From: Actinomycetota bacterium
GTDB lineage: Bacteria; Actinomycetota; Actinomycetes; Actinomycetales; Microbacteriaceae
Direction of reading: 5' to 3'
DNA length: 14,936 nt
Assembly: GCA_016870695.1 (NCBI GenBank)
Contig: VGAV01000019.1
Coordinates: forward strand, 1 to 14,936
Notes under the pieces: model-generated
Databases searched by the model: none
Seen by the model: only the letters and a program-made list of their open reading frames with translations
Told to the model about the DNA's origin: nothing
Translations under genes and position numbers: made by a program
Shown: piece by piece, positions 1 to 7,502 of the stretch
Numbering within the stretch: the first letter of the stretch is position 1
Layout: each line of letters begins with the position of its first letter

Positions 1-197
1 ACCACCGCATCCGTGCCTTCGCGGTGGCCGATGACGCCGCCGGTCTGGCGCACGCCGTCTGCCGTGCGCTCGACGACCCCGCCGCGGCCCGGCAGCGGGC
101 ACGCGCCGTCCAGGGCGAGGCCGCGGCCGAGTTCTCGCCCGAACGCTTCGAACGGCACCTCGCCGCGCTCTACCGAACACGATCAGGAGAAGACTGA
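1..197 (+). CDS. Glycosyltransferase, probable GT4, C-terminal fragment (5' end outside window)
   Basis: The frame is open from base 3 and ends at TGA 195-197, giving 64 visible residues. They are rich in Ala, Arg and Glu and end in FSPERFERHLAALY. Glycosyltransferases of the GT4 family commonly finish with an amphipathic helix of this form (a 'FSWERVAERLLALY' type tail after a DP..R.R...A.. stretch), so this is probably the end of a GT4 enzyme. No catalytic motif is inside the window, so the assignment rests on the tail and on the neighbours. The stop overlaps the start of the next gene by one base (TGATG), which implies co-transcription and translational coupling with the GT2 gene downstream. 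Codon use matches the rest of the locus. Confidence 0.6.
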   Translation, partial: HRIRAFAVADDAAGLAHAVCRALDDPAAARQRARAVQGEAAAEFSPERFERHLAALYRTRSGED

Positions 198-1219
198 TGG
201 ATGCCTCTCGCCCCACCGTCCGACGGGCCCGCGTCGTGGGGGCGACGGTGACCTACGGGGACCGCTCCGCCTCGTGTCGCGCGACGGTCGAGGCCATGCT
301 CGGGGAGGGGGTGGACCACGTGGTCGTCATCGACAACGGCTCGGCCCCGTCCTCGTCGTCCGCGCTGGAGACGCTCCGCGACGCTCACCCCGGCGTGATC
401 ACGCTGCGTCGCCGCCCCCGGAACGACGGCTCCGCGCCGGCGTTCTCCGCCGCGCTCGCGGAAGCACGACGGGCCGGAGCGGACCTGGTCTGGCTCCTGG
501 ACGACGACAACCTCCCCGTCCCGGGCTCGCTGACGGCTCTGCGTCGCCGCGAGCAGGCGCTGCGCGACGCCGGGCGGAGCGTCTGCGCCGTCGCTCCCAC
601 GCGATCGGCGACCGCGGAGCCGGACGTCGTCGCGCGCGCCATCGCCGACGACAGCGCGCGCGAACCTGTTCGCGACGCCGTCGCCTTCGCCGGCGTCGAC
701 ACCCGGGTGTTCGCGCGACGGCTGCTCGAGCGGACGGGCCTGCGACGGCCGAGGCCCGCCCGCTCGTCGTCACTGCAATCCGCTCCGTACGGCGGGCTGC
801 TGATCGGGTCCGACGTCGTCCAGGCCATCGGTGCTCCCGACGAGTCGTTCGTCCTCTACGGGGACGATCTCGAGTACACGTCCCGCATCCCGGCGGCCGG
901 CGGGCGCCTGGAGCTCGTGCCGGAAGCGGTCGTCGTCGACCCCCGGGGGGACAGATGGATGCCTCCCGGGTTCGAGGTCCTCGCCATGTTCCGGTCTCGC
1001 AACGACGCTCTGCTCTACTACTTCCTTCGCAACCGCGTCGTCCGCGAGCTGCGCTCCGGCCCCCGGTGGACGACCGCGCGCGTCGTGAACGCCGGGCTCT
1101 TCGTCGTGCTGTGCGGCGCATGCCTCGTCCTCACCCGGAGGGCTGACAAGGCGCGCGTGATCCTGCACGCCGTCCGCGACGGAGTGACCGGACGGCTGGG
1201 CCGACGCCGGGAGCTCTGA
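197..1219 (+). CDS. GT2 family glycosyltransferase (GlfT1/rhamnosyltransferase-like)
   Basis: This 340-residue protein is predicted to transfer a sugar from a nucleotide donor to a lipid-linked glycan on the cytosolic face of the membrane. The GT-A fold is visible: VTYGDR near residue 18, VVVIDNGS at 42-49, and a metal-binding WLLDDDN with the Asp triplet at 102-104. GGLLIG lies at 199-204, and the putative catalytic-base segment FVLYGDDLEYT at 218-228. YYFLRN at 274-279 matches the aromatic/RN block seen in galactofuranosyl- and rhamnosyltransferases of this type. A hydrophobic segment near 297-312 may bind the membrane. The ATG at 197 has AGGAGA at 185-190 and overlaps the preceding stop. 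The sugar and acceptor cannot be told from sequence. It ends only 14 bases from the convergent 1234-2346 gene. Confidence 0.88.
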   Translation: MDASRPTVRRARVVGATVTYGDRSASCRATVEAMLGEGVDHVVVIDNGSAPSSSSALETLRDAHPGVITLRRRPRNDGSAPAFSAALAEARRAGADLVWLLDDDNLPVPGSLTALRRREQALRDAGRSVCAVAPTRSATAEPDVVARAIADDSAREPVRDAVAFAGVDTRVFARRLLERTGLRRPRPARSSSLQSAPYGGLLIGSDVVQAIGAPDESFVLYGDDLEYTSRIPAAGGRLELVPEAVVVDPRGDRWMPPGFEVLAMFRSRNDALLYYFLRNRVVRELRSGPRWTTARVVNAGLFVVLCGACLVLTRRADKARVILHAVRDGVTGRLGRRREL

Positions 1220-1233
1220 CGTCGCCGCAGCCC

Positions 1234-2346
1234 TCATGTCGCGCGCATCCCGCGAGCGGAGGCGGCGAGCACGTCGTCGAGGACGTTCGACACGATCTCC
1301 GCAGACCGCTCCCACGAGAAGCGCCGCACGTTCTGCCGCCCCGCCTCGATCAGGCGTCGACCGACGGCGGGAGAGGCGTCGACGGCTTCGATGGCCTCCG
1401 CGATCGAGGCGACGGAGAACGGGTCGAAGTAGAGGGCGCTGTCGCCGAGGACCTCGGGGATCGAGGCTGCGCGTGCCGCGATCACGGGCGTGCCGCACGC
1501 CTGCGCCTCGAGCGGCGGCAGACCGAACCCCTCGTACAGCGACGGGAAGGCGAAGGCCGCCGCCCCACGGTAGAGCCGCCCGAGCTCGTCGTCGCCCACC
1601 CGTCCGAGCATGACCACCTCGTCGTCGTTGCCGAGCGACGCGCTGCGGAAGGCGGGGGCTTGGCTCCCGACGATGAGGAGCCGTCGGATGCGATGCCGCG
1701 TCGCCCGTCGGAACGCCTCGACGAGACGCCGGAAGTTCTTATGGGCGTTGGGCGACGACACCCCGAGCAGATACGGCTCCCGTTCCCGATGACGTGGTCC
1801 ATCCTCCGTGAACACCGGTGCGACCGCGTTGTTCACGACCTCGATCCGCGTCGGATCGAGGTGGAAGTGCGCCGCCAGTTCGCCGCGGGAGAACTCGCTC
1901 ACGGTGAGCACACGCTGCGCCCCGCGCAGAAGTGGAGGGATCATCGCGCGGTACTGCGTTCGGAACAGCCGCGAGAAGCTCTCCGGGTGACGCACGTACG
2001 TGATGTCGTGATGGGTCGAGATGTGTTGTCCGTACGCCAAAGGTCCCGTGCTCCCCAGATTCAACAGCAGCGGGCGCCCGCGGCGCCGCAGCGCGGCGGG
2101 AAGCTCGAACTGTTCCCAGGCCTGCCCGGACCGACGACCGACCACGGTGAGTGTCGCGGGGTCCACCGGAAGGGTGCCACCCGGGAGGGGCGGTCGGAGC
2201 ACTTCGACCGGGCGCAGATGGGCGAGGTGTCGGGTGATCTCCAGTGCGAACCTCTGCACCCCGGTGAGCGGCTGAGTGAGGAACCGTCCGTTGATGACGA
2301 GATCAGGCGCCGACGAGCTCGGGGACGTGGGGCGAGAACGGGGCAT
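1234..2346 (-). CDS. GT4 family glycosyltransferase (MtfB/mannosyltransferase-like)
   Basis: A 370-residue GT-B enzyme of family GT4, the usual length for the family. Visible features are an N-terminal TGVQR glycine loop at 28-32, [11 protein letters not shown] at 111-121 and LTVSEFSR at 147-154. In the donor domain, [10 protein letters not shown] at 195-204 carries the Lys that normally contacts the sugar nucleotide phosphate. [20 protein letters not shown] at 269-288 carries the EX7E pair (E272, E280). Enzymes of this form often use GDP-mannose or a dTDP/UDP-hexose, but the donor is not readable here. The ATG is preceded by a strong GGAGGAG (bases 2352-2358) at 5-nt spacing. It is the last gene of the minus-strand block, 170 bases after the initiating transferase, and the gap holds a possible terminator, so its expression may be partly independent. 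Confidence 0.9.
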   Translation of the reverse strand: MPRSRPTSPSSSAPDLVINGRFLTQPLTGVQRFALEITRHLAHLRPVEVLRPPLPGGTLPVDPATLTVVGRRSGQAWEQFELPAALRRRGRPLLLNLGSTGPLAYGQHISTHHDITYVRHPESFSRLFRTQYRAMIPPLLRGAQRVLTVSEFSRGELAAHFHLDPTRIEVVNNAVAPVFTEDGPRHREREPYLLGVSSPNAHKNFRRLVEAFRRATRHRIRRLLIVGSQAPAFRSASLGNDDEVVMLGRVGDDELGRLYRGAAAFAFPSLYEGFGLPPLEAQACGTPVIAARAASIPEVLGDSALYFDPFSVASIAEAIEAVDASPAVGRRLIEAGRQNVRRFSWERSAEIVSNVLDDVLAASARGMRAT

Positions 2347-2516
2347 GGTGTCTCCTCCGTGATGAGTGGAGTCCCAGGGTGACGCGTCCGTCGGAGCTCT
2401 CGGAGGGGTCGCTCGACCTCAGCGCACGGGCGGCGCCTGACAAGAGCTGTGATGATTTCGCGGGTGAAAAAGCATGTGTACATGCCGCGAGGACTGGCGA
2501 TCCCCGTGGCCGAGGT
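2347..2516 (-). other. Intergenic gap between initiating transferase and GT4 gene
   Basis: These 170 noncoding bases separate two genes on the minus strand. The middle (about 2441-2485) is markedly AT-richer than its surroundings and holds a short inverted repeat with a T run, annotated separately. One copy of GCGGGTGA lies at 2460-2467. The strong ribosome-binding site of the 2346 gene is at the left end. I could not identify a convincing -35/-10 pair, although the gap is long enough for a separate promoter. Confidence 0.5.
2467..2485 (-). terminator. Possible weak intrinsic terminator or operator
   Basis: On the minus strand, GCATGT (2485-2480) is followed by two bases and ACATGC (2477-2472), then TTTTT (2471-2467). 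It starts 32 bases past the stop of the polyprenyl sugar-phosphate transferase gene. A six-base stem followed by a T run is the form of an intrinsic terminator, but the folded stem would be only about five pairs with a four-base loop, which is weak. The near-perfect 14-base palindrome could equally be a repressor site for the downstream GT4 gene. Confidence 0.35.
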
Positions 2517-3980
2517 TCAGTGGGCGGAATCGCCCGGGGACAGGACCGCCTTGAAGGTGCGGGCGAGGATCTGGATGTCGCCGACCAGCGACCAGTTCTC
2601 GACGTAGAAGAGGTCGAGGCGGATCGCGTCGTCCCACGACAGAGCGGAGCGGCCGCTCACCTGCCAGAGCCCGCTCATGCCGGGCCGGACGATCAGGCGA
2701 CGGCGCGCGGCGTCGTCGTAGAAGGCCACCTCGGCCTCCCGCTGCGGACGCGGCCCGACCAGGCTCATCTGCCCGCAGAGCACGTTCCAGAGTTGCGGGA
2801 GCTCGTCCAGGGAGTACTTGCGCAGGATGCGGCCGATGGGTGTGATCCGGGGGTCATCGGTGACCTTGAACAGCGGCTGGTCGGCGCGACCCTGAGCCTC
2901 CAGCAGCGCGCCGAGGCGGGCGTCGGCGCCGTCCACCATCGACCGGAACTTGACCATGTCGAACGGCACGCCACCCTGGCCGATGCGACGCTGCCGGTAG
3001 AGGATCGGCCCGGGACCGGAGAGGCGCACCAGCGCGGCGACCGTGGCGAGCACAGGCGAGAGCAGCAGCAGGATCGCGCCCGCACCGATGATGTCCATTC
3101 CCCGCTTCAGGAGGAACTGGCGATGCGAGTAGCGCGGCGTCTCGACGTGGACGAGCGGTAGTCCCGCGACGGGTCGCGTGTGCATGCGAGGCCCGGCCAC
3201 GTCCACGAGGTCGACCGCGACGACGAGATGCTGCCGGCCGGGTTCCAGGCTCCAGCCGATCCGGCGGATCTGGTGCGCGCCGAGAGCGGCACCTCCCGAC
3301 ACGAGGACGGTGTCGGCGTCGACCGTCGCCAGGGAGTCGCGCAGACGGCGGGTGTCCGTCTCGGACCACTCGCCGTCGCTGTCGCCGACGTCGGTGACGT
3401 GGGTGCCGACGACGCGCAGACCCGAGCCGGGCTGCCGTTCGAGCTCCGAGATCGCGCGAGCGCACTCGTCGCGGTCGCCGACGAGGAGCACGCGTGCGGA
3501 CATCCGCCCGCGGCGACGCTCCGCCCGCAGCCACCATCGGCAGAGGAGCCTGCCGCCGACCACGAGGGCCGTGCCCAGCGGCAGCGTCAAGAGGAAGTAG
3601 CCGCGCGAGAGCTCGGTGTCCGCCAAGTAGTTGGCTATGGCCACCAGCCCGAAGAGGTGCAGGGACGCACTGATGACCAGGCGGTATTCGATCGCGCCGT
3701 AGCCCACCACGCGCGGCGCGCGGGTGTTGAACAGGGCCAGGGCCCCCACCCAGGCGAGCCCCAGCACGGCTGAGAAGAGCTCGTAGCTCAACGGCGACCC
3801 GGAGACCTCTGTCTGGTGAAGGCCGACCCACAGGCCCTGGATGCCGTACACCGCGATGAAGACCGCGACCACGTCCGCCCCGAGCAGCAGCAGCGCGTAT
3901 CGGCTCTGCCACGGACGGATGCTCGTCCGTGCGGGCCGGATGGTCGTCGGGCGGGTCATCGTCGACAGGCTGTGGTCCAT
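2517..3980 (-). CDS. Polyprenyl glycosylphosphotransferase initiating EPS synthesis (WbaP/CpsE type)
   Basis: A 487-residue integral membrane protein predicted to transfer a sugar 1-phosphate from a nucleotide sugar to undecaprenyl phosphate, the first committed step of exopolysaccharide synthesis. Four N-terminal membrane segments lie at roughly 28-50, 69-84, 101-120 and 128-145. A CoA_binding_3-like Rossmann region begins at [11 protein letters not shown] near 162. The C-terminal bacterial sugar transferase domain (PF02397) starts at [10 protein letters not shown] (about 292) with a hydrophobic hairpin. It continues with MVKFRSM (342-348), [12 protein letters not shown] (372-383), [11 protein letters not shown] (390-400), SLVGPRP (406-412) and [13 protein letters not shown] (432-444). 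I chose the ATG at 3980 because GGAG lies 6 nt upstream. The frame stays open to 4160, with another ATG at 3995, but both lack a good ribosome site. It follows the DUF4012 gene by 139 bases. Confidence 0.93.
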   Translation of the reverse strand: MDHSLSTMTRPTTIRPARTSIRPWQSRYALLLLGADVVAVFIAVYGIQGLWVGLHQTEVSGSPLSYELFSAVLGLAWVGALALFNTRAPRVVGYGAIEYRLVISASLHLFGLVAIANYLADTELSRGYFLLTLPLGTALVVGGRLLCRWWLRAERRRGRMSARVLLVGDRDECARAISELERQPGSGLRVVGTHVTDVGDSDGEWSETDTRRLRDSLATVDADTVLVSGGAALGAHQIRRIGWSLEPGRQHLVVAVDLVDVAGPRMHTRPVAGLPLVHVETPRYSHRQFLLKRGMDIIGAGAILLLLSPVLATVAALVRLSGPGPILYRQRRIGQGGVPFDMVKFRSMVDGADARLGALLEAQGRADQPLFKVTDDPRITPIGRILRKYSLDELPQLWNVLCGQMSLVGPRPQREAEVAFYDDAARRRLIVRPGMSGLWQVSGRSALSWDDAIRLDLFYVENWSLVGDIQILARTFKAVLSPGDSAH

Positions 3981-4119
3981 CGTGCTCCAAAGCATCGTCC
4001 CGGGGCCGCGCTCGAGGGAGGAGACGGCAGGAGGGTGGCGGGTGACTCGGGAAGACTGCCGTGCCCGGCGCGGGTCGCCCGGACGGCGGCGATCGGCTCC
4101 GGGGCGGGTGAAGACCGGC
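3981..4119 (-). other. 139-base gap between DUF4012 gene and initiating transferase
   Basis: This is noncoding in the chosen annotation, although the transferase frame stays open through it. Two copies of GCGGGTGA occur on the plus strand at 4038-4045 and 4104-4111. The ribosome-binding site GGAG of the transferase lies next to its left end. No convincing promoter or terminator was found; readthrough from the DUF4012 gene is plausible. Confidence 0.4.
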
Positions 4120-5958
4120 TCACCGGCACGTCTCGGACACCGAGACGGGCGTGTTCGCAATGCCGGGCGTCGTCCGGACCGAGCCGATCCCCGCGGCGGG
4201 GTCGTACGTCGAGGTGGCGGTCACCGTGGTGCTACCGCCGGCCGGGACGGCGACGGTCACGCTGCGTCCGTTCCGCCCCCCGTCGACGCCGCTGCGATCC
4301 CAGGACGGCACGTCACCCTGGGCGGGATCCGTGCCGAGGACGGCCTGCCCGCGCGGCGAGAAGAACAGGACGTCGAGCAGCATCGTGCTGGTGGGCAGCC
4401 CCATGGACCTGTTGCGGTGCCCCTCGGTGTACGGGGGAAGACCATCGCGGGGCGCGCTGTTGGTGAGCGCGATGCTCGTGTGGACGGTCCCCGCGGCCGC
4501 GTCGCAGGTGACGGTGACGGACGAGGCCAGGTAGTACTCGAGCTTGCTGTAGGACGCATCGTTGACGAAGACGCCCAGGTCGCGACCGTCGGCGGCGAAC
4601 GTTCCGGCCAGGCCGGCGCGCTCGATCGTCTGCTCCTCCGGTTCCGAGCGCATCCAGGCCATCACGCGCTGCTCCTGGACCCCGCGGGAGAGCGCCTCGA
4701 TCATGGGGATCGGTGCCCACCGGCCCGTGGACAGCACCGCGAAGATGCTCCGCACGACCCGCTGGAAGTAGGCGTCGGCTGCGGGCCCGTCCGCCCCGAA
4801 GCGCACATAGGCGTCGCGGAGGAGGACCGTGACGACGTTGTCCGAGGTGATGACCTCGCCGTCGTCGAGCGTGACCGGGCCGGTGACCTCGAGGATGTGC
4901 GAGAGGGCGACGGGATCCAGTGAGACGACCCCGTCGACGGGGCTGCCGGTCACCTCGGTCCACATCGCGTCGAACAGATGGGCGGTCAGGGGGAAGTCCG
5001 GGGTCCGCGTGTAGTTCTGCGGGAACTGCCACGTGTCGCGCTCGTAGAGGGCCCGCGTCTCCGCCGGGATCTCTGCGATGTCGCGTCCGACGAGACCGGC
5101 GGCATAGAAGGTCGACGAGTCCGCCTGCTCGTCGAGCGACAGGCGGCCGTCGTCGACCCGCAGCAGCGTCATCGCGGCCGGGTTGCCGCCCGTGGCACGG
5201 ACCTCGGCGTTGTTCTGGAACAGGACCAGGTAGGAGCGGGGGCCGTCCGCGCCCGCCATGTCGAGCAGCGTCGGGAGGGAGGCGCTGAGGTCGTCGAGCG
5301 TGGGACGCAGGTCGCCGATGAGCGTGGAGAACGAGGTCACCGCGTCCGCGATCTCGGGGACCACCGCCGTGGAGTCGACCCCGGTCATCATGTCGGCGGC
5401 CTCGTCGACGGCGTCGGAGATGATAGGGACGGCGTCCTGCGCGTGGCGCAGCGGCGTCAGATCCATCCCCGCCCCGTCGGTCGACAGGGATCCGGTGGAC
5501 AGGTCGGTCATAAGGGTCACGCCGGCCGGGAGGGCCTTGTCGTCGATCACCGTCGCGGCGCCCGTCATGGTCTGCACGGCGTCGATGTTCGGCCCGACCG
5601 CGGGGAGGTTCGCGGCCGCCTCCCACAGGGGGCCCTGGACGATGTCGTCGGCTGCCCGGATCTCGTCGGACACCTGTGCGGTCAGGGCGCGGACGGCGTC
5701 GGCGTCGCGGTCGCGGACGGCGGCGGCGATCCCGCCCGCGGCCTCTCTCGCCGCGGTCAGGTGGTCGCGCGCGGTGCGCGCCTCTCCCCAGAGAGTCCAG
5801 GCCGCGACACCCACGGCCCCCGCGGCGACGAGGAGCACGGTCGCCGAGCCGGCGATGATCAGCCGTCGGCGGCGCCGCCGACGTCGTCGGTCGGTCCCCG
5901 TCGGGTCGGCGTGGCGACGGGTCAGGGCTTCGGGGAGGGAGGGGTCGGGGGCCGGCAT
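4120..5958 (-). CDS. DUF4012 domain-containing membrane-anchored extracytoplasmic protein
   Basis: The 612-residue product has a basic N-terminus with nine consecutive arginines (24-32), then one hydrophobic segment (about 33-56). This predicts a single-pass protein with a short cytosolic end and a large extracytoplasmic part. Residues 60-230 look largely helical. The DUF4012 signature YLVLFQNNAEVRATGG is at 243-258, followed by NYTRTPDFP (315-323) and GVVSLDPVAL (343-352). The outer part has just two cysteines, C485 and C611, which could pair. DUF4012 proteins recur in actinobacterial polysaccharide loci, but their biochemical role is unknown. I chose the ATG at 5958. An upstream GTG at 6012 would add 18 residues, but TACGCT lies 6 nt before this ATG, as in leaderless actinobacterial promoters, and no ribosome site is visible. 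It is the first gene of the minus-strand block. Confidence 0.85.
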   Translation of the reverse strand: MPAPDPSLPEALTRRHADPTGTDRRRRRRRRRLIIAGSATVLLVAAGAVGVAAWTLWGEARTARDHLTAAREAAGGIAAAVRDRDADAVRALTAQVSDEIRAADDIVQGPLWEAAANLPAVGPNIDAVQTMTGAATVIDDKALPAGVTLMTDLSTGSLSTDGAGMDLTPLRHAQDAVPIISDAVDEAADMMTGVDSTAVVPEIADAVTSFSTLIGDLRPTLDDLSASLPTLLDMAGADGPRSYLVLFQNNAEVRATGGNPAAMTLLRVDDGRLSLDEQADSSTFYAAGLVGRDIAEIPAETRALYERDTWQFPQNYTRTPDFPLTAHLFDAMWTEVTGSPVDGVVSLDPVALSHILEVTGPVTLDDGEVITSDNVVTVLLRDAYVRFGADGPAADAYFQRVVRSIFAVLSTGRWAPIPMIEALSRGVQEQRVMAWMRSEPEEQTIERAGLAGTFAADGRDLGVFVNDASYSKLEYYLASSVTVTCDAAAGTVHTSIALTNSAPRDGLPPYTEGHRNRSMGLPTSTMLLDVLFFSPRGQAVLGTDPAQGDVPSWDRSGVDGGRNGRSVTVAVPAGGSTTVTATSTYDPAAGIGSVRTTPGIANTPVSVSETCR

Positions 5959-5970
5959 TCGGGGAGCGTA
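5959..5970 (-). promoter_or_regulatory. Candidate -10 element for a leaderless DUF4012 transcript
   Basis: On the minus strand TACGCT (5970-5965) fits the actinobacterial TANNNT -10 pattern. It is followed by six bases and then the ATG at 5958, so transcription could begin at or next to the start codon. No Shine-Dalgarno sequence is present, which agrees with a leaderless message. A recognisable -35 box is lacking. Confidence 0.35.
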
Positions 5971-6242
5971 CGAGCGCTGTTCCGGGCGATCGCCGCCGCA
6001 GCGAGGCGGCACGGGGCACCGCGCGGGAAGTGGCTGCCCGGATTCACCCGTAGCGTGGTCCGCCCGCCGGTCAGAGGGTCACCTGGGGTGGTGAGAACGG
6101 GGTGGAACGGCGTCCGTGCCAGGCGGGTGAACGCGGAAGCTCCACCGGGTGAGGTGCACGGCGAAACGCGGGGCCGGGGACCGCATCAGAGCCGCGCCCG
6201 GGCGGTGAGGCCCGCTTTACACGGGTATTCCTCTCGTGAGTC

Positions 6243-6275
6243 CAGGGATCCGCCGACGCGCGAGCGTCATCCCTG
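6243..6275 (+). promoter_or_regulatory. Bulged hairpin in the 5' leader of the 6297 gene
   Basis: CAGGGAT (6243-6249) pairs with ATCCCTG (6269-6275). Inside it, GACGC (6255-6259) pairs with GCGTC (6264-6268) around a GCGA loop (6260-6263). The five bases CCGCC (6250-6254) form a one-sided bulge. That is twelve perfect pairs in 33 bases with a GNRA-class tetraloop. It ends 21 bases before the GTG start and five bases before GGAG, so it could influence translation or act as a protein-binding site. No T run follows it, so it is not a terminator. Confidence 0.5.
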
Positions 6276-6296
6276 CACCGGAGTGAGGAACCCCGC

Positions 6297-7502
6297 GTGA
6301 GCAGTACGTCCCCCCACGTCGTCATGGTGACCAACGCCGTCGCCCCGGACAAGCTCGGCGGGCTCGAGCGATACGTCCGCGAGCTGTCGGCGGCACTCGT
6401 CCGGGTCGGCACGACCGTCACCGTGGTCGCGAAGCGAACGGATGCCGCGCAGCCCCTGGTCGAGGACGGGGAAGACGGCGTCCGCCTGCGTCGCTACGTG
6501 CCGCCGTCCAAGTCCGACCCCCTCTTCGGCGTGCGCTACCCCCTCGCCGTGACGCGGGGTGTCGATCGCGCGATGCGCGCCGCGCTCGCCGACGCCGGTG
6601 CCCGGAGGGCCATCGTGCACGGGCATTTCCCCGTCCCGATGCTGGGTCTCACGACCCGGCGCGTGCCGTACGTGTACACGTGCCATGCGCCGGTCTACAA
6701 GGAGGTGCTGTCCGAGCGCCGCGGGTCGTACTTCCTCCCCGCTCCCGTGCAGAAGGCGGCCGTGGCGGGTCTTCGGGCCGCGGAGCGGCGCGTTATCCAC
6801 CGCGCCCACACCCTCATCGCCCTGAGCGACTTCGTCCGGTCCGAGGTCGCGGAGCTGAGCCCGCTGGCCGCCGACCGCGTCGTCCGCATCCCCGGCGGTC
6901 TCGACACGGACTGGTTCTCACCCGACGACGCCGTCCGGGGCGGGTCGTCCGACGAGGTGGTCCTCTTCACGGCCCGGCGTCTGGTCGAGCGGACGGGTGT
7001 CGACCGTCTGGTCCGGGCGATGCCGCACGTGCTCGCGCGCGAGCCGCGGGCCCGTCTCGTCGTGGCCGGCGCCGGACCGCTCCGCGCAGAGCTGGAACGG
7101 GACATCGATCGCTGGGGGCTGCGCGACCGCGTGCGGCTCCTCGGCCGCGTGTCGGAGGTCGAGCTGCGGGACTGGTACCGACGAGCCGACCTCGCGGTCA
7201 CCCCGACCGCCGCGCTGGAGGGCTTCGGACTGTCGACCGTCGAGGCCCTCGCCTGCGGGACGCCGGCCTTCGTGACCCCGGTGGGCGCGAATCCCGAGGT
7301 CGTGAGGGGGCTGTCGCCCCGCCTCATCGCCCGCGGGGCGGGGGCGGGTGAGATGGCTAGAGGCATCCTGGAGCTCCTCACCTCGGACGAGCTCCCCGCC
7401 ATTCGCGCACGGGCGCGCGACTTCGTGCACCCGGCCCTCGGCTGGTCAGCGGTCGTGGACGCGCACGCCGAGCTCTACGACCGGATGCCGGCGACCTCGT
7501 GA
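6297..7502 (+). CDS. GT4 family glycosyltransferase
   Basis: A 401-residue GT-B glycosyltransferase of family GT4. The N-terminal acceptor domain has MVTNAVAPDKLGGLERYV (10-27), with the glycine pair that approaches the donor. Next come VHGHFPVPM (107-115) and TCHAPVYKEVL (128-138), then ALSDFVRSEV (175-184) and RIPGGLDTDWFSP (197-209). The donor domain shows FTARRLVERTGVDRLV (224-239), VVAGAGPL (255-262), LLGRVSE (281-287), and the EX7E pair in LEGFGLSTVEALACGTP (E308, E316). The Lys often found in the R..KG segment is Thr233 here. The GTG start has AGGA at 6286-6289. It heads a three-gene block and its stop overlaps the next start (GTGA). The sugar specificity is not readable. Confidence 0.9.
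   Translation: MSSTSPHVVMVTNAVAPDKLGGLERYVRELSAALVRVGTTVTVVAKRTDAAQPLVEDGEDGVRLRRYVPPSKSDPLFGVRYPLAVTRGVDRAMRAALADAGARRAIVHGHFPVPMLGLTTRRVPYVYTCHAPVYKEVLSERRGSYFLPAPVQKAAVAGLRAAERRVIHRAHTLIALSDFVRSEVAELSPLAADRVVRIPGGLDTDWFSPDDAVRGGSSDEVVLFTARRLVERTGVDRLVRAMPHVLAREPRARLVVAGAGPLRAELERDIDRWGLRDRVRLLGRVSEVELRDWYRRADLAVTPTAALEGFGLSTVEALACGTPAFVTPVGANPEVVRGLSPRLIARGAGAGEMARGILELLTSDELPAIRARARDFVHPALGWSAVVDAHAELYDRMPATS

Larger units (their letters stand above)
5959..6296. other. 338-base divergent intergenic region
   Basis: This is the longest gene-free stretch in the window and separates two divergently read blocks, so it should contain both promoters. The left end holds the possible leaderless -10 of the DUF4012 gene. 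Near the right end, an AT-richer patch (about 6215-6232) contains GGGTAT at 6223-6228, which resembles a stress-sigma -10, but no matching -35 lies at the right distance. A bulged hairpin occupies 6243-6275. CGGGTGAA appears at 6124-6131 and inverted at 6043-6050. The remaining sequence shows no gene: its open frames have no homology I can recognise. Confidence 0.6.

Noticed and set aside
3981..4160. 60-residue N-terminal extension of the priming transferase
   Set aside because: The extension is Arg/Pro-rich with no ribosome site, while the ATG at 3980 has GGAG at proper spacing and leads straight to the first membrane segment.
5860..5900. Short CGCCG-type repeat run
   Set aside because: It encodes the polyarginine stretch before the membrane segment of the DUF4012 protein; ordinary low-complexity coding sequence, not a separate repeat element.
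6215..6232. GGGTAT as a stress-sigma promoter for the 6297 gene
   Set aside because: No GTTT-like -35 lies 14 to 17 bases upstream, so the match is only six bases.
4978..6300. Plus-strand 440-codon open frame opposite the DUF4012 gene
   Set aside because: Low-complexity Gly/Arg/Val composition, no recognisable domain, and the minus strand carries the DUF4012 signature over the same bases.
6960..7020. Thr in place of the donor-binding Lys in the GT4 at 6297-7502
   Set aside because: This position varies (Lys, Met, Thr) among GT4 proteins and the EX7E pair is intact, so I do not treat it as evidence of lost activity.
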